DNA from: Croceicoccus sediminis
GTDB lineage: Bacteria; Pseudomonadota; Alphaproteobacteria; Sphingomonadales; Sphingomonadaceae
Assembly (NCBI RefSeq): GCF_007570835.1
Contig: NZ_SUNC01000005.1
Location: forward strand, 1 to 64,000
Reading direction: 5' to 3'
DNA: 64,000 bases
Part shown: piece by piece, positions 8,560 through 17,221 of the stretch
Layout of the letters: every line of letters begins with the position of its first letter
Numbering within the stretch: position 1 is the first letter of the stretch
Program-made: the position numbers and the translations under genes
Notes under the pieces: model-generated
Seen by the model: only the letters and a program-made list of their open reading frames with translations
The model's database searches: none
What the model was told of the DNA's origin: nothing

Positions 8560-9020
8560 CACTATCTCGAATGGCAAGCCACGCCGCGCATGCGACGGAC
8601 AGATTGTAGGCGTATGGAATTCAAAGGGACGATCCGTCCACGTCTGCGGGCGTCAGCCGGCTGCCTGGACGATCGGGTCTAAACCCCGAGTTGCGCGCCC
8701 CCTTACAGACAAAAGACGCGTTTGGCTTGCATTCTTTTTGAGGTGCATGTTCGCCGGAGTTTGAAATGGCCGCTCGAAGCCGCCACCAGCCGCTTCGGAT
8801 GGCCCGTCGCGGCATTGAAGAAAGACCGATTGGCGAGTTTTCAGGCAACCGGCCCGGCGATGCATTTCATGATGACCGCCCCCAAGCCACGCGCAGCCCG
8901 AATCTTCCAATCTGGGCACCGAGGCAGCATCTTTGGCGCGGTTTGACACCAACTTCGGCAGTTCGCCCCGTTGGAACCTCTCACAGTAAGGGCACTATTT
9001 CCGCACTCTGGAGAGTACAG
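8560..9020. other. Divergent intergenic region, no gene supported
   Basis: This 461-base stretch separates the helicase gene from the DUF4198 gene and should hold both promoters. Short open frames cross it in several directions but none has a ribosome site or recognisable protein. A TTGACA at 8943-8948 is a possible -35 for the downstream metal operon, without a good -10 at standard spacing. An inverted repeat CGAAGC/GCTTCG near 8775-8797 is weak. Confidence 0.5.
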
Positions 9021-9773
9021 ATGTTCCGTAAGTCAAAAGCCTTTTCGACCGCCGCTCTCGGTATCGCCGGTATCGCCACTTTCGCAGCATCCATCCCGGC
9101 AGAGGCGCACAGCATCTGGTTCGCGCAGCGCGCCAAGCAGACCGCGCTGGTCTATGGCGTCGGTGCAGACGATCTCGACATGGTCAGCCGCATGGACAAG
9201 GTCACGTCGGTTACCGGCTACGATGCCGAAGGCAATCCGGTGGAAACGTCCCTGGTCGTCGCCGGGCCGATCCCCGTGGTCAACAGCGAAGAGCCGATCA
9301 ACGTCGTCGCCGCCGCGGTCGACTATGGCATGTGGACCAAGGACGCCAACGGCAAGTGGTACAACACCGGCAAGGACGAAGTGGACGGCGAGATCGAGGT
9401 TTCCGAACACAACTTCAAATACGCCGTGCACATGTTCTCGCTCGACGCCAAGGTTCCGATGATCCCCGGTCATGCCCTGCAGATCGTGCCCGTCGGCGAC
9501 GTTCCCGAAGACATGGGCCAGCCGCTAATGGTGAAGGCCCTTTACAACGGGAAGCCTGCCGCTGGGGTCAGCATCCTGACCGACTACGTCACCGATCCGG
9601 ACCAGATTCCGGCGATGACCGGCGCAGACGGCACGACGACGATCCGCGTTCGCAACCAGGGGCACAATGTCGTGACGGGCATTCTCTTCACCGCTCCCGA
9701 CAAACCGGAAAAGTACGACCGCATGGAACAGCGCGCGACCCTGTCGTTCACGCTGCCCCACCTGCCTGAATAA
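9021..9773 (+). CDS. DUF4198 (NikM-like) periplasmic protein
   Basis: A 250-residue exported protein. The signal peptide (about 1-30, cleavage after IPAEA) leaves a mature N-terminus HSIWFAQR, characteristic of DUF4198 proteins associated with nickel/cobalt uptake, where the N-terminal histidine may bind metal. The ATG is preceded by GGAGAG six bases upstream. It starts a tightly spaced group containing a small periplasmic protein, a HupE/UreJ-type membrane protein and a TonB receptor, which suggests envelope metal acquisition. The metal specificity is inferred from family association, not shown by the sequence. The in-frame extension upstream is probably not translated. Confidence 0.85.
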   Translation: MFRKSKAFSTAALGIAGIATFAASIPAEAHSIWFAQRAKQTALVYGVGADDLDMVSRMDKVTSVTGYDAEGNPVETSLVVAGPIPVVNSEEPINVVAAAVDYGMWTKDANGKWYNTGKDEVDGEIEVSEHNFKYAVHMFSLDAKVPMIPGHALQIVPVGDVPEDMGQPLMVKALYNGKPAAGVSILTDYVTDPDQIPAMTGADGTTTIRVRNQGHNVVTGILFTAPDKPEKYDRMEQRATLSFTLPHLPE

Positions 9774-9813
9774 TCGTCTTCAACCGAGGCAATCTTTCAG
9801 AAAGGTCTGAAAC

Positions 9814-10194
9814 ATGAAGAAATTTCTCATCGCCGGAACCGCAACAGTTATGCTGGCATTCGCGACCCCGGCCCTTGCACACGGTAGCGTTGAACCGATG
9901 CACGGCGGCATGGTCGTGGAAATGGCGGGCGAAACCGTGGTCGAACTGGTCAAGACATCGCAAGGCATGGATGTCTACTTCAACGACGGCCATGCAGAGC
10001 TTCCCGCCGCCTCTTTCGATGCCAACCTGATCGTGACGCCTGCGGCAGGCAAGAAGTTCACCGCCGAACTGAAGCCCGCGTCGGGCAACCGCCTCACGGC
10101 TGCCGGAGTGAAAGCCGCGGCAGGCACCAAGGTGGTGGTCGCGGTGCTCGACAAGAGCACGGGCATCAAGTCCTTCGCGACCTTCCGCTACTGA
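9814..10194 (+). CDS. Small exported protein of the metal-uptake cluster
   Basis: A 126-residue protein with a clear signal peptide (MKKFLIAG start, cleavage after PALA) and a mature N-terminus beginning HGSVEPMHGGMVVEM. Three histidines/methionines within the first residues after cleavage resemble the histidine-first mature ends of its neighbours and could bind metal. The remainder looks like a small beta-sandwich. No named function is recognised. It lies 40 bases after the DUF4198 gene, its TGA overlaps the start of the HupE-type gene, and a strong terminator follows within 41 bases. Confidence 0.75.
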   Translation: MKKFLIAGTATVMLAFATPALAHGSVEPMHGGMVVEMAGETVVELVKTSQGMDVYFNDGHAELPAASFDANLIVTPAAGKKFTAELKPASGNRLTAAGVKAAAGTKVVVAVLDKSTGIKSFATFRY

Positions 10195-10946
10195 TGATGG
10201 CGGGCCGCATGACAGGCTCAACTAACCACCCTTGCCCGGGCCGCTCATTCAGAGCGGTCCGGGTTTTTTTGACCCTTCTTGCCGCCCTCGTCTGCCTGGC
10301 CATTGCAGCGGCGGCGCGCGCGCACGGCGTGGCCGAAGGCGACCAAGCCTTTATCGAAGGCTCGACCGGCATCAATATCGCGCCCTACATGTACCTGGGC
10401 GCCAAGCACATGGTGACAGGCTACGATCACCTGCTTTTCCTCGCAGGTGTAGTATTCTTCCTCTACCGGATGAAAGACGTCGCCATCTACGTCACGCTGT
10501 TCGCCATCGGGCACAGCACGACCCTGCTGATCGGCACGATCTTCAACATTAACGCCAACCCCTTCATCGTCGATGCGATCATCGGCCTGTCGGTCGCCTA
10601 CAAGGCTTTTGACAACCTGGACGGGTTCACCACGCTCTTCGGCTGGCGCCCGGATCCCAGGAAAGCGGTCTTCATCTTCGGCCTGTTTCACGGGTTCGGC
10701 CTTGCGACCAAGCTTCAGGACCTGACGCTTTCGCCGGACGGCCTGATCCCGAACCTGCTGGCCTTCAATGTAGGCGTGGAACTGGGCCAGCTCCTGGCTC
10801 TGGCGATCATCCTGATCGTGATGAACATCTGGCGTCTGTCGCCCTCGTTCCAACGCACCGCCGTCATTGCCAATGCCGCGCTCATGTCAGCGGGCTTCAT
10901 TCTCGTCGGCTATCAAATGACCGGCTATTTCACGCAAGGGGCTTAA
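10194..10946 (+). CDS. HupE/UreJ-family membrane protein (putative metal permease)
   Basis: A 250-residue integral membrane protein. After an N-terminal hydrophobic segment ending ARAHG it carries the family hallmarks GYDHLLFL, FAIGHSTTLL and IFGLFHGFGLA, with about six transmembrane helices. HupE/UreJ_2 proteins are linked to nickel or cobalt transport; the conserved histidines in GYDH, GHS and FHG fit metal passage. The start overlaps the preceding stop (TGATG), giving coupling. A 12-bp terminator hairpin with seven T sits inside codons 14-26, so the real start may be later (for example TTG about 10269), or downstream expression may be attenuated here. Confidence 0.85.
   Translation: MMAGRMTGSTNHPCPGRSFRAVRVFLTLLAALVCLAIAAAARAHGVAEGDQAFIEGSTGINIAPYMYLGAKHMVTGYDHLLFLAGVVFFLYRMKDVAIYVTLFAIGHSTTLLIGTIFNINANPFIVDAIIGLSVAYKAFDNLDGFTTLFGWRPDPRKAVFIFGLFHGFGLATKLQDLTLSPDGLIPNLLAFNVGVELGQLLALAIILIVMNIWRLSPSFQRTAVIANAALMSAGFILVGYQMTGYFTQGA
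10235..10270 (+). terminator. Canonical terminator inside the start of the HupE-type gene
   Basis: CCCGGGCCGCTC (10235-10246) pairs over 12 positions (one G-U) with GAGCGGTCCGGG (10252-10263) around the loop ATTCA, followed directly by seven T (10264-10270). It is among the best intrinsic terminators in the window. Its position just after the small exported-protein gene suggests partial termination between the first two genes and the membrane/receptor genes. Confidence 0.85.
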
Positions 10947-10947
10947 G

Positions 10948-11562
10948 ATGAACAGTCCGATCCACAGTTCCGCCGCCTCTCCCCCAACGGCGCACGCCTC
11001 TCCGGCGACGCTGGCCAAGGCATCGATCTCGGCGCTGGTCGTTGCCGCCGCCGTCACGGTTCTTTTCGTAATTCCGGCCGAGACGGGCGACGATCCGACA
11101 GGGGTGGGCAAGGCCCTCGGCATCGCGGGGATGAGCGCCGGGGACGCGCCCACAGAAACGATCGACACCACGGCAAAGGTCGACGAAGAAGCACAGGCCC
11201 CCGCCGGCCCGGCCGAAGCTGCGGCGCAAGCCAAGTCGGCCTGGCGCGAAGACGCGCAGAAGATCGTGCTGCCGCCCTATCGCGGGACTGAGATGAAAGC
11301 GCGCATGAAGGCGGGCGACGGTTATTCCTTCGACTGGAAGTCCGACGGCGCGGTCATGGTCGATATGCATGGCGATCCGCCGAATGCCGGGCCGGACGAT
11401 TTCACCAGCTACTGGGAACAGGCCGAAACCACGTCACAGGCAGGCACTTTCGTCGCGCCTTTTGACGGCATCCACGGATGGTACTGGCGCAATCTGACTG
11501 ACAAGCCGGTCACGGTCGAACTGAAGATTTCGGGCCACTACGAAGATCTCTACAAGCCCTGA
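10948..11562 (+). CDS. Single-pass membrane-anchored periplasmic protein
   Basis: A 204-residue protein starting one base after the HupE-type stop. One transmembrane segment (about 28-46, ISALVVAAAVTVLFVIPA) is preceded by a short cytoplasmic tail. An Ala/Pro-rich linker then leads to a C-terminal domain containing KIVLPPYRGTEMKARMKAG and EKDY-like aromatic strands ending HYEDLY. It resembles proteins deposited as transmembrane anchor protein that accompany HupE/DUF4198 genes. The topology suggests a periplasmic sensor or a partner of the permease. No catalytic motif is visible. Confidence 0.75.
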   Translation: MNSPIHSSAASPPTAHASPATLAKASISALVVAAAVTVLFVIPAETGDDPTGVGKALGIAGMSAGDAPTETIDTTAKVDEEAQAPAGPAEAAAQAKSAWREDAQKIVLPPYRGTEMKARMKAGDGYSFDWKSDGAVMVDMHGDPPNAGPDDFTSYWEQAETTSQAGTFVAPFDGIHGWYWRNLTDKPVTVELKISGHYEDLYKP

Positions 11563-11979
11563 TGATGCCGTCCGATCGCCGCGTGACGGGCCGTCCTGGC
11601 CGAGGTCGCGCGGTGCCGGTCAGCAGATATCAGCAGCTCGCCACAGGATATAGGGCCTTTTCAGCCCAAGGGATGCAAATGTCGGAAATTTCCCGCGATC
11701 GCGACCATCAAACGCCGCCTTTTACGCGGCCGGTATAAATCGCGGATTTCGTCATCGATTCGTCATTATCAACCGTTCACGGCCTGCGTTTCGGCGATTT
11801 GTTTCCGACTTTGGTGCCTAGGCTCGAAGAATAATAAAGTTCGATCACAAACAGTGAGAGGCAAAAAGAGGGGTGGTCTGGTCAACCGGCATCGAATGCC
11901 GCCATGCGGCAGACGGGCTGAACTGGCCGAAAATGAATTCAGGGTCTTGAACGTTAAACTTCATTTGAGGGGTCTTCCA
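11563..11979 (+). promoter_or_regulatory. Leader region of the TonB-receptor gene with direct repeats and hairpin
   Basis: A 417-base gap in an otherwise tight cluster. It holds two TTCGTCAT copies (11748-11755 and 11759-11766) spaced 11 bases apart, a small GCCGC/GCGGC hairpin near 11715-11730, an A/T-rich AATAATAAA near 11831, and a perfect TGCCGC-CAT-GCGGCA hairpin (11897-11911) close to the start. No cobalamin-riboswitch box or good Fur box was seen. An in-frame extension of the receptor frame to 11854 is probably untranslated. Confidence 0.45.
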
Positions 11980-14106
11980 ATGTCGGGACGTAAATCCGCG
12001 CTGCTTACCGCGCTTATTACCAGCACTACTGCAATCGCTTTTCCCGTCGCTGCTTCGGCGCAAGACGGCGAAGGCGTGACCAGCGACAATACGATTATCG
12101 TTACCGGGCTGCGTCAGCAGTATCGCGGCGACGTTCCGCTCGAAGAACTGCCCCAGACCGTCCAGACGCTCGACGGTAGCGTGCTTGACGAGCTGGCGAT
12201 TACCGGGCTGACCGAAAGCCTCAGTCTTGCCAGCGGCATCGCCCAGCAGAACAACTTCGGCGGTCTTTGGGACTCCTTCGCCATCCGCGGCTTTGCCGGT
12301 GACGAAAACTTCCCCTCGGGCTTCCTGGTCAATGGGTTCAACGGCGGTCGCGGCTATGCCGGTCCGCGCGATGCATCGAACGTCGAACGGATCGAAATCC
12401 TGAAGGGCCCGAACGGCGCAGTCTTCGGGCGCGGCGAACCGGGCGGCACCATCAACATCATCACCAAGAAGGCGGACCTTGCCGAAACGTTCGGCAGCTT
12501 CTCGGTTTCCGCAGGCAGCTTCGACACCTACCGCGTCGAAGGCGACTACAACCTCGTCGTCAGCGACACGCTTGCCATCCGCCTCAACGGCGCCGCACAG
12601 GATGCCGGATCGTTCCGCGACACGGTCAATTCCGACAAGATCGTCGCCACGCCTTCGATCCTGTTCTCGCCGACCAGCGCAACCAAGCTGAGCTACGAGC
12701 TTGAATACGTCGACAACAACGTGCCGTTCGATCGCGGTGTCGTGGCCGTGAACGGCGAGCTGGGCCTGATCCCCAACTCGCGCTTCCTGGGCGAACCGGG
12801 CGACGGCGACACCGAAGTCGACGTTCTGGGCCACCAGTTCCAGTTCCAGCAGCAGCTGTCGCGCGACTGGTTCTTCCTGTTCGGCGCCGGTTATCGCGAA
12901 TCCAGCCTTCAGGGCTTTTCGAGCGATCCGGAACTGGCCGGCGGCCGCCAGACGCTCGACTCCACGGGCAATCTCCTGGCTCGCCAGCGTCGTTACAAGG
13001 ATTACGACGCGACGAACGCGACGCTTCGCGGCGAACTGTCTGGCAAGCTTTATACCGGTCCCCTGACCCACCACATCCTGGTCGGCGTCGATTGGGACAA
13101 GTTCAAGCTCGACCTCATCCAGTTCCGCGTCCGTCCGCCCGCCTATACCCCGGGCGATCCGGTCACGAGCGCATATAACGCGATCGACATCTTCAATCCG
13201 GTCTATGGCAACACGCCGACCCCGGATATCCAGATCCAGGACACGCAGCAGACGCAGAAGGCCTATGGCGTCTATTTCCAGGACCAGATCGACGTCACCG
13301 AACGCTTCAAGGTTCGCCTTGGCGGCCGCTTCGATCACTTCTCGCTATCGGGTCCGACCGGCTTTACCCGTGAACGCTTCAGCCCCACTGTCGGCGCCCT
13401 GTATGAGCTGACCGACACGCTGAGCGTCTATGGCGCCTATGGCGAAGGCTTCCGCCCGAACAGCGGCGTGGCCGAAGACGGCAGCTCCTTCGCGCCGGAA
13501 ACCAGCCAGTCCTACGAGGCCGGTCTTCGCTTCACTTCGATCGACAACGCCGTGAATGCGACGCTTGCCGTCTACGACATGAAGAAGACCAACATCCTGA
13601 CCTCCAACGGGACGGGCTTCTCGATCACGGCGGGTTCGGCCAAGAGCCGCGGTGTCGAAGCCGACGTGACGGCTGCGCTCGACAGCGGATTGATGGTCAT
13701 CGCCAACTACTCCTATACCGATGCCGCGTGGGACGCTTCCATCCTCGATCCCGCCGGCTTCGGCTTGCAGATCAATCCGGGCGACCGCCTGATCAACATT
13801 CCAAAGCACCAGGCGAACCTGCTGGTGACCAAGGAATTCGATCTCGGTACATCGGGCGCGGTCACGCTCGGCGCAGGCCTCAACTACGTCAGCAAGCGGC
13901 TGGGCGAAACGGGCAGCGATTTCTACCTGCCGGGTTACACGATCGTTCGCGCGCTTGCTGCCTACGCACCGTCCGAAGCGGTCCGGCTCAGCGTCAACGT
14001 CACCAACCTGCTCGACAAGCAGTACTACCCCAACTCCTACCACCGTTGGTGGGTCACCCCCGGTGCACCGCGTGCGGTGACCGGCACGGTTGAATTCTCC
14101 TTCTAA
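11980..14106 (+). CDS. TonB-dependent outer-membrane receptor (siderophore-receptor class)
   Basis: A 708-residue receptor. The signal peptide is about residues 1-27 (cleavage after AASA). A TonB-box-like TIIVTG follows, then the plug domain (ELPQTVQTLDG, RIEILKGPNGAVFGRGEPGGTINIITK) and a beta barrel ending in the aromatic C-terminus VEFSF. GAGGGG at 11967-11972 gives a good ribosome site for this ATG. The plug is of the siderophore type, but synteny with DUF4198 and HupE proteins suggests that the transported chelate may carry nickel, cobalt or another metal. A strong terminator follows 12 bases after the stop. Confidence 0.92.
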   Translation: MSGRKSALLTALITSTTAIAFPVAASAQDGEGVTSDNTIIVTGLRQQYRGDVPLEELPQTVQTLDGSVLDELAITGLTESLSLASGIAQQNNFGGLWDSFAIRGFAGDENFPSGFLVNGFNGGRGYAGPRDASNVERIEILKGPNGAVFGRGEPGGTINIITKKADLAETFGSFSVSAGSFDTYRVEGDYNLVVSDTLAIRLNGAAQDAGSFRDTVNSDKIVATPSILFSPTSATKLSYELEYVDNNVPFDRGVVAVNGELGLIPNSRFLGEPGDGDTEVDVLGHQFQFQQQLSRDWFFLFGAGYRESSLQGFSSDPELAGGRQTLDSTGNLLARQRRYKDYDATNATLRGELSGKLYTGPLTHHILVGVDWDKFKLDLIQFRVRPPAYTPGDPVTSAYNAIDIFNPVYGNTPTPDIQIQDTQQTQKAYGVYFQDQIDVTERFKVRLGGRFDHFSLSGPTGFTRERFSPTVGALYELTDTLSVYGAYGEGFRPNSGVAEDGSSFAPETSQSYEAGLRFTSIDNAVNATLAVYDMKKTNILTSNGTGFSITAGSAKSRGVEADVTAALDSGLMVIANYSYTDAAWDASILDPAGFGLQINPGDRLINIPKHQANLLVTKEFDLGTSGAVTLGAGLNYVSKRLGETGSDFYLPGYTIVRALAAYAPSEAVRLSVNVTNLLDKQYYPNSYHRWWVTPGAPRAVTGTVEFSF

Positions 14107-14118
14107 AGTGGTCCCTCG

Positions 14119-14170
14119 CGAAGCTGTCGGTTCATCGTTCTATGAACCGGCAGCTTCGCACCCCTTTTTT
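14119..14170 (+). terminator. Rho-independent terminator after the TonB receptor
   Basis: A 17-bp stem (14119-14135 with 14142-14158, one G-U pair) and a six-base loop are followed by CACCCC and six T (14165-14170). The first ATG of the following long frame (14142) is the first base of the descending arm, which argues that the true PepSY-protein start is downstream. Confidence 0.85.
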
Positions 14171-14201
14171 CCCAACAAACGGCGTGGCATCGATCCGGGA
14201 C

Positions 14202-15245
14202 ATGGCATCAAAGAAAGTCCTGTCCTTCCATCGCTGGATCGCGCTTGTCTTTGCGCCGTTTCTCCTGTTGCAGGCGCTGACGGGTTCGGCGCTTCTCTTC
14301 CGGTCCGAACTTGGCGCAGTGATCGAACCGGGGCGCAGCACGCCGCAAGGCGAAACGGTATCCGTTTCCGCGCTTTACGCCGCCGCTCGCGATATTCGCC
14401 CCGGCGTCACCCCGACCCGCATTTTCCTACCCGGCCATCCCGATAGCGCGGCATTCGCGCATCTTTCGAGCAGCGACGGCACGACGTCCTACGCGATGAT
14501 CGATCCGGGCAATGCGGCAGTGATCGCCGAAGGGGGCGTCTGGCGCTTTCCGCTTCAGGCAGCGCTCAATCTTCACTATCAGCTCAACGCCGGTCAGGCA
14601 GGCATGCTGCTCGTCTGCATCTACGGGACCGCGCTGGCGATCCTGGCCCTGACCGGGCTGTGGCACTGGTGGCCGGGTAGAAACCGGGCACTCAAATCCC
14701 TGAAGATTCCGGCCCGCACGCCGCAGCGGCTGAAGCTGCAGATGTGGCACCGATCGACCGGGGCGATCACGGCAATCGGGCTGATCGTCGTCGCCGTGAC
14801 CGGCGTGCTGACCGCGGTTCCCGGTCTTGCGATCTCCAGCCTCTGGACCGCGGCCCCCGCCCCGGCGGCAAGTTACCCGTATTCGGCGGAACGGATCGAT
14901 ACCGGTATCGCCATGGCGCAGGCCGAATTTCCGCAAGGCCAGCTACGCGACATCCGCTTTCGTCCCGACGGTTCGCTCGCCGTGAATTTTCGTGCCCCGC
15001 GTGACGGGCCATGGGCGGTCGATACCGTGACCGTCGACCCCGCCGCCCCCGACGCGATCAGCGCGATGCCGACAGAAGCGAACGATGCGCTGTGGACCGT
15101 CACTTACCCGCTGCACACCGGCACGATCATCGGCCCGTTGGGGCGCTATCTCATCCTCGCGCTGGCCGCGGCGCTTCTTTTCCTCGCCATTTCGGGGCCG
15201 CTGCAATGGTGGCGCGCCCGCACAAACAGGAAATCCAGAGCATGA
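14202..15245 (+). CDS. PepSY-domain membrane protein (possible ferric-chelate reductase partner)
   Basis: A 347-residue PepSY_TM-type protein with four predicted membrane helices: about 9-30, 140-165 (CIYGTALAILALTGLWHWW), 195-220 and a C-terminal helix ending in the basic tail RARTNRKSRA. Conserved HRWI and LNLHYQL histidines match PepSY_TM proteins, which often sit beside TonB receptors and are proposed to reduce or release imported metal chelates. The start at 14202 (MASKK) is chosen because the earlier ATG lies in a terminator stem. Its stop overlaps the next gene by four bases (ATGA). Confidence 0.85.
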   Translation: MASKKVLSFHRWIALVFAPFLLLQALTGSALLFRSELGAVIEPGRSTPQGETVSVSALYAAARDIRPGVTPTRIFLPGHPDSAAFAHLSSSDGTTSYAMIDPGNAAVIAEGGVWRFPLQAALNLHYQLNAGQAGMLLVCIYGTALAILALTGLWHWWPGRNRALKSLKIPARTPQRLKLQMWHRSTGAITAIGLIVVAVTGVLTAVPGLAISSLWTAAPAPAASYPYSAERIDTGIAMAQAEFPQGQLRDIRFRPDGSLAVNFRAPRDGPWAVDTVTVDPAAPDAISAMPTEANDALWTVTYPLHTGTIIGPLGRYLILALAAALLFLAISGPLQWWRARTNRKSRA

Positions 15246-16171
15246 CTGCAATCCTCCATACCGGCGATCCGGAACGCGGCGTGCTGTGGCAGGAGATCGT
15301 ATCGCGTGAAGTGCCCGAACTCGACTTTCGCTGCGAACCGGAGATCGGCGATCCCGCCGACATTCGCTACCTTATCGCATGGACCCTCGATCCGGCGCTG
15401 ATCGCGCGGCTGACCAACCTCGAAGTGCTGTTCAGCATCGGCGCGGGCGTCGACCAGCTCGATCTTTCGCAATTGCCGCCGCACGTGCGGGTCGTGCGCA
15501 TGATCGAAACGGGCATTACCAACACGATGGCCGACTATGTCGCGATGGCTACCCTCGCGCTTCATCGTGATCTGCCGTTCTATCTTGCCAATCAGCGCGA
15601 AGGTGTCTGGAAACCGCAGGACGTCCTGCTGTCCTCGGAACGCACCGTCGGCGTGATGGGGCTTGGCCAGTTGGGCCGCGCGGCAATCGCCAAACTGGCA
15701 CCACTGGGTTTCAGGGTCCTGGGGTGGAGCCGCAGCAAGGCTGATGTGGAGGGCGCGGCATGTTTTGCCGGTGAAAACGAATTCGATGCCTTCCTGGCCC
15801 AGTGCGACATCGTGATTTGCCTGCTGCCCCTGACCGACGAGACGCGCGGCATGCTGAACCGCGATCTTTTCGCGCGGATGAAACAGGGTGCATCGCTCAT
15901 CAACGTGGCGCGCGGTGGCCATCTGGTTCAGGACGATCTCGTCGCCGCGCTGGACGAAGGGCAGCTGCGCTATGCCTTTCTCGACGTGGCAAAGCCCGAA
16001 CCGCTTGCCCCGGACCATCCCTTCTATGCCCACCCGGCCATCTTCCTGACCCCCCACGTCGCCGGGGTCACGCGCAAGGACACGGCCGTGCACTCGCTCG
16101 TCGCGAACCTGCGCCGCGAACTGGCAGGCGAACCGCTTGACGGAGAGGTCGATCGCGCCCGCGGTTATTGA
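15242..16171 (+). CDS. D-2-hydroxyacid dehydrogenase (GhrA-like)
   Basis: A 309-residue NAD(P)-dependent oxidoreductase of the glyoxylate/hydroxypyruvate reductase A type. The nucleotide-binding MGLGQLG lies in the middle, and the catalytic triad is represented by the arginine of NVARGG, the glutamate of KPEP and the histidine of TPHVAG. It probably reduces a small 2-oxoacid. The start overlaps the PepSY stop as ATGA, so the two are co-translated despite the unrelated functions. The larger in-frame upstream extension overlaps the PepSY gene and is rejected. Confidence 0.88.
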   Translation: MTAILHTGDPERGVLWQEIVSREVPELDFRCEPEIGDPADIRYLIAWTLDPALIARLTNLEVLFSIGAGVDQLDLSQLPPHVRVVRMIETGITNTMADYVAMATLALHRDLPFYLANQREGVWKPQDVLLSSERTVGVMGLGQLGRAAIAKLAPLGFRVLGWSRSKADVEGAACFAGENEFDAFLAQCDIVICLLPLTDETRGMLNRDLFARMKQGASLINVARGGHLVQDDLVAALDEGQLRYAFLDVAKPEPLAPDHPFYAHPAIFLTPHVAGVTRKDTAVHSLVANLRRELAGEPLDGEVDRARGY

Positions 16172-16349
16172 CCGAAAAATACGCGTCTGAGCCGTCCACG
16201 GCGGGCCTGATCGGAACAACGCAATAATATCCCGTTTGAACGCCGAAAGCAGTAATTCATGCCAAGGGGTGAATTATAGGCAAGTCAGGGGTCTCTATCC
16301 GGGGGCCTCGACAGGCCGAACTCCGTTCGACACATGTGGAGCCGTCGCA

Positions 16350-17207
16350 GTGGCAAGTCAGACCCAGGCAAAAATCGTCCTCAAGGAACTGAGGGCAGAA
16401 CATCTTGTCGCTGCAAATGCGCTTTCGGAAGAGAAGTCGTGGCCGCAGCGGCTTGAAGACTGGGAACTGTTCTACGAGCTGGGCGAAGGCATCGTCGCCA
16501 TGCAGGACGATCGTGTCGTCGGCACGATCCTGGCCTTCCGGTACCGCGACAACTACGCATCGCTCGGCATGCTGATCGAAGCGGCGGACCTCAGGGGCAG
16601 CAACATCGCGCGCACCTTGATGATCGCGATGCTCGACCGGCTCGGCCCTGGCGTAAACATCCTTATCTGCGGCACGCCCGAACGCATGTCGCTCTACTAT
16701 TCGCTGGGCTTCACGCCTTACAACATCATCCATCAGCACCAGGGCCCCGCGCCCAGCATGCCGCTGGCAGTTCCCCGCGACGGAGAGCGGGTGCGCCCGA
16801 TGGGCAAGTCCGAACCCGATCTTGCCCAGATCTACAACACGGCCACGGGCATCGACCGATCGGTCCTGTTCAGCGCCTTCGTACGGGATTGTGCCGGCAA
16901 TGTGCTGTGCCACGATCACGATCCGGTCGGCTTTGCCCTTTCGCGCCGGTTCGGCCGCGGCAGAGTCATCGCACCGATCATCGCCCCCGATTTCGAAGGT
17001 GCCAAGCTGCTTGCCACCCAGTTGCTGGGCGAAAGGGCCGGACACTTTTGCCGCATCGACGTCGTCGAAGGACACGGCATGTCCAAATGGCTGGATTCGG
17101 TCGGCCTTCCCAAAGTGGATACCGCCACGATGATGGTGCGCGGCACCCCGCCGATCCTTCCCGAAAGCCCGACCATGTTCGCCATCGCGGCGCAGACATA
17201 CGGATAA
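16350..17207 (+). CDS. GNAT-family N-acetyltransferase (two-domain), copy 1
   Basis: A 285-residue protein with an N-terminal GNAT fold (acetyl-CoA loop region around LRGSNIARTLM) and a C-terminal acetyltransferase-like domain. It is clearly paralogous to the GNAT at 31804-32664: both share RLEDW near residue 35, the same length and the same layout. A GTG start at 16350, with GGAG upstream, is chosen because it matches the length of that paralogue; an ATG at 16236 would add 38 unlikely residues. It starts an operon with succinate-semialdehyde dehydrogenase. The substrate is unknown; acetylation of an amine intermediate is a reasonable guess. Confidence 0.82.
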   Translation: MASQTQAKIVLKELRAEHLVAANALSEEKSWPQRLEDWELFYELGEGIVAMQDDRVVGTILAFRYRDNYASLGMLIEAADLRGSNIARTLMIAMLDRLGPGVNILICGTPERMSLYYSLGFTPYNIIHQHQGPAPSMPLAVPRDGERVRPMGKSEPDLAQIYNTATGIDRSVLFSAFVRDCAGNVLCHDHDPVGFALSRRFGRGRVIAPIIAPDFEGAKLLATQLLGERAGHFCRIDVVEGHGMSKWLDSVGLPKVDTATMMVRGTPPILPESPTMFAIAAQTYG

Positions 17208-17221
17208 CAGAGACCACAATC

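Noticed and set aside
8653-8952. 99-codon minus-strand frame between helicase and DUF4198 genes
   Set aside because: No ribosome site, no recognisable domain and unlikely composition; it is better explained as a shared promoter region.
8766-9020. N-terminal extension of the DUF4198 frame
   Set aside because: The signal peptide begins at 9021 behind a good ribosome site. The extension would bury it.
11563-11979. Cobalamin riboswitch or Fur box before the TonB receptor
   Set aside because: No B12-box or GATAATGATTATC-like palindrome was found, only an isolated ATTATC half-site.
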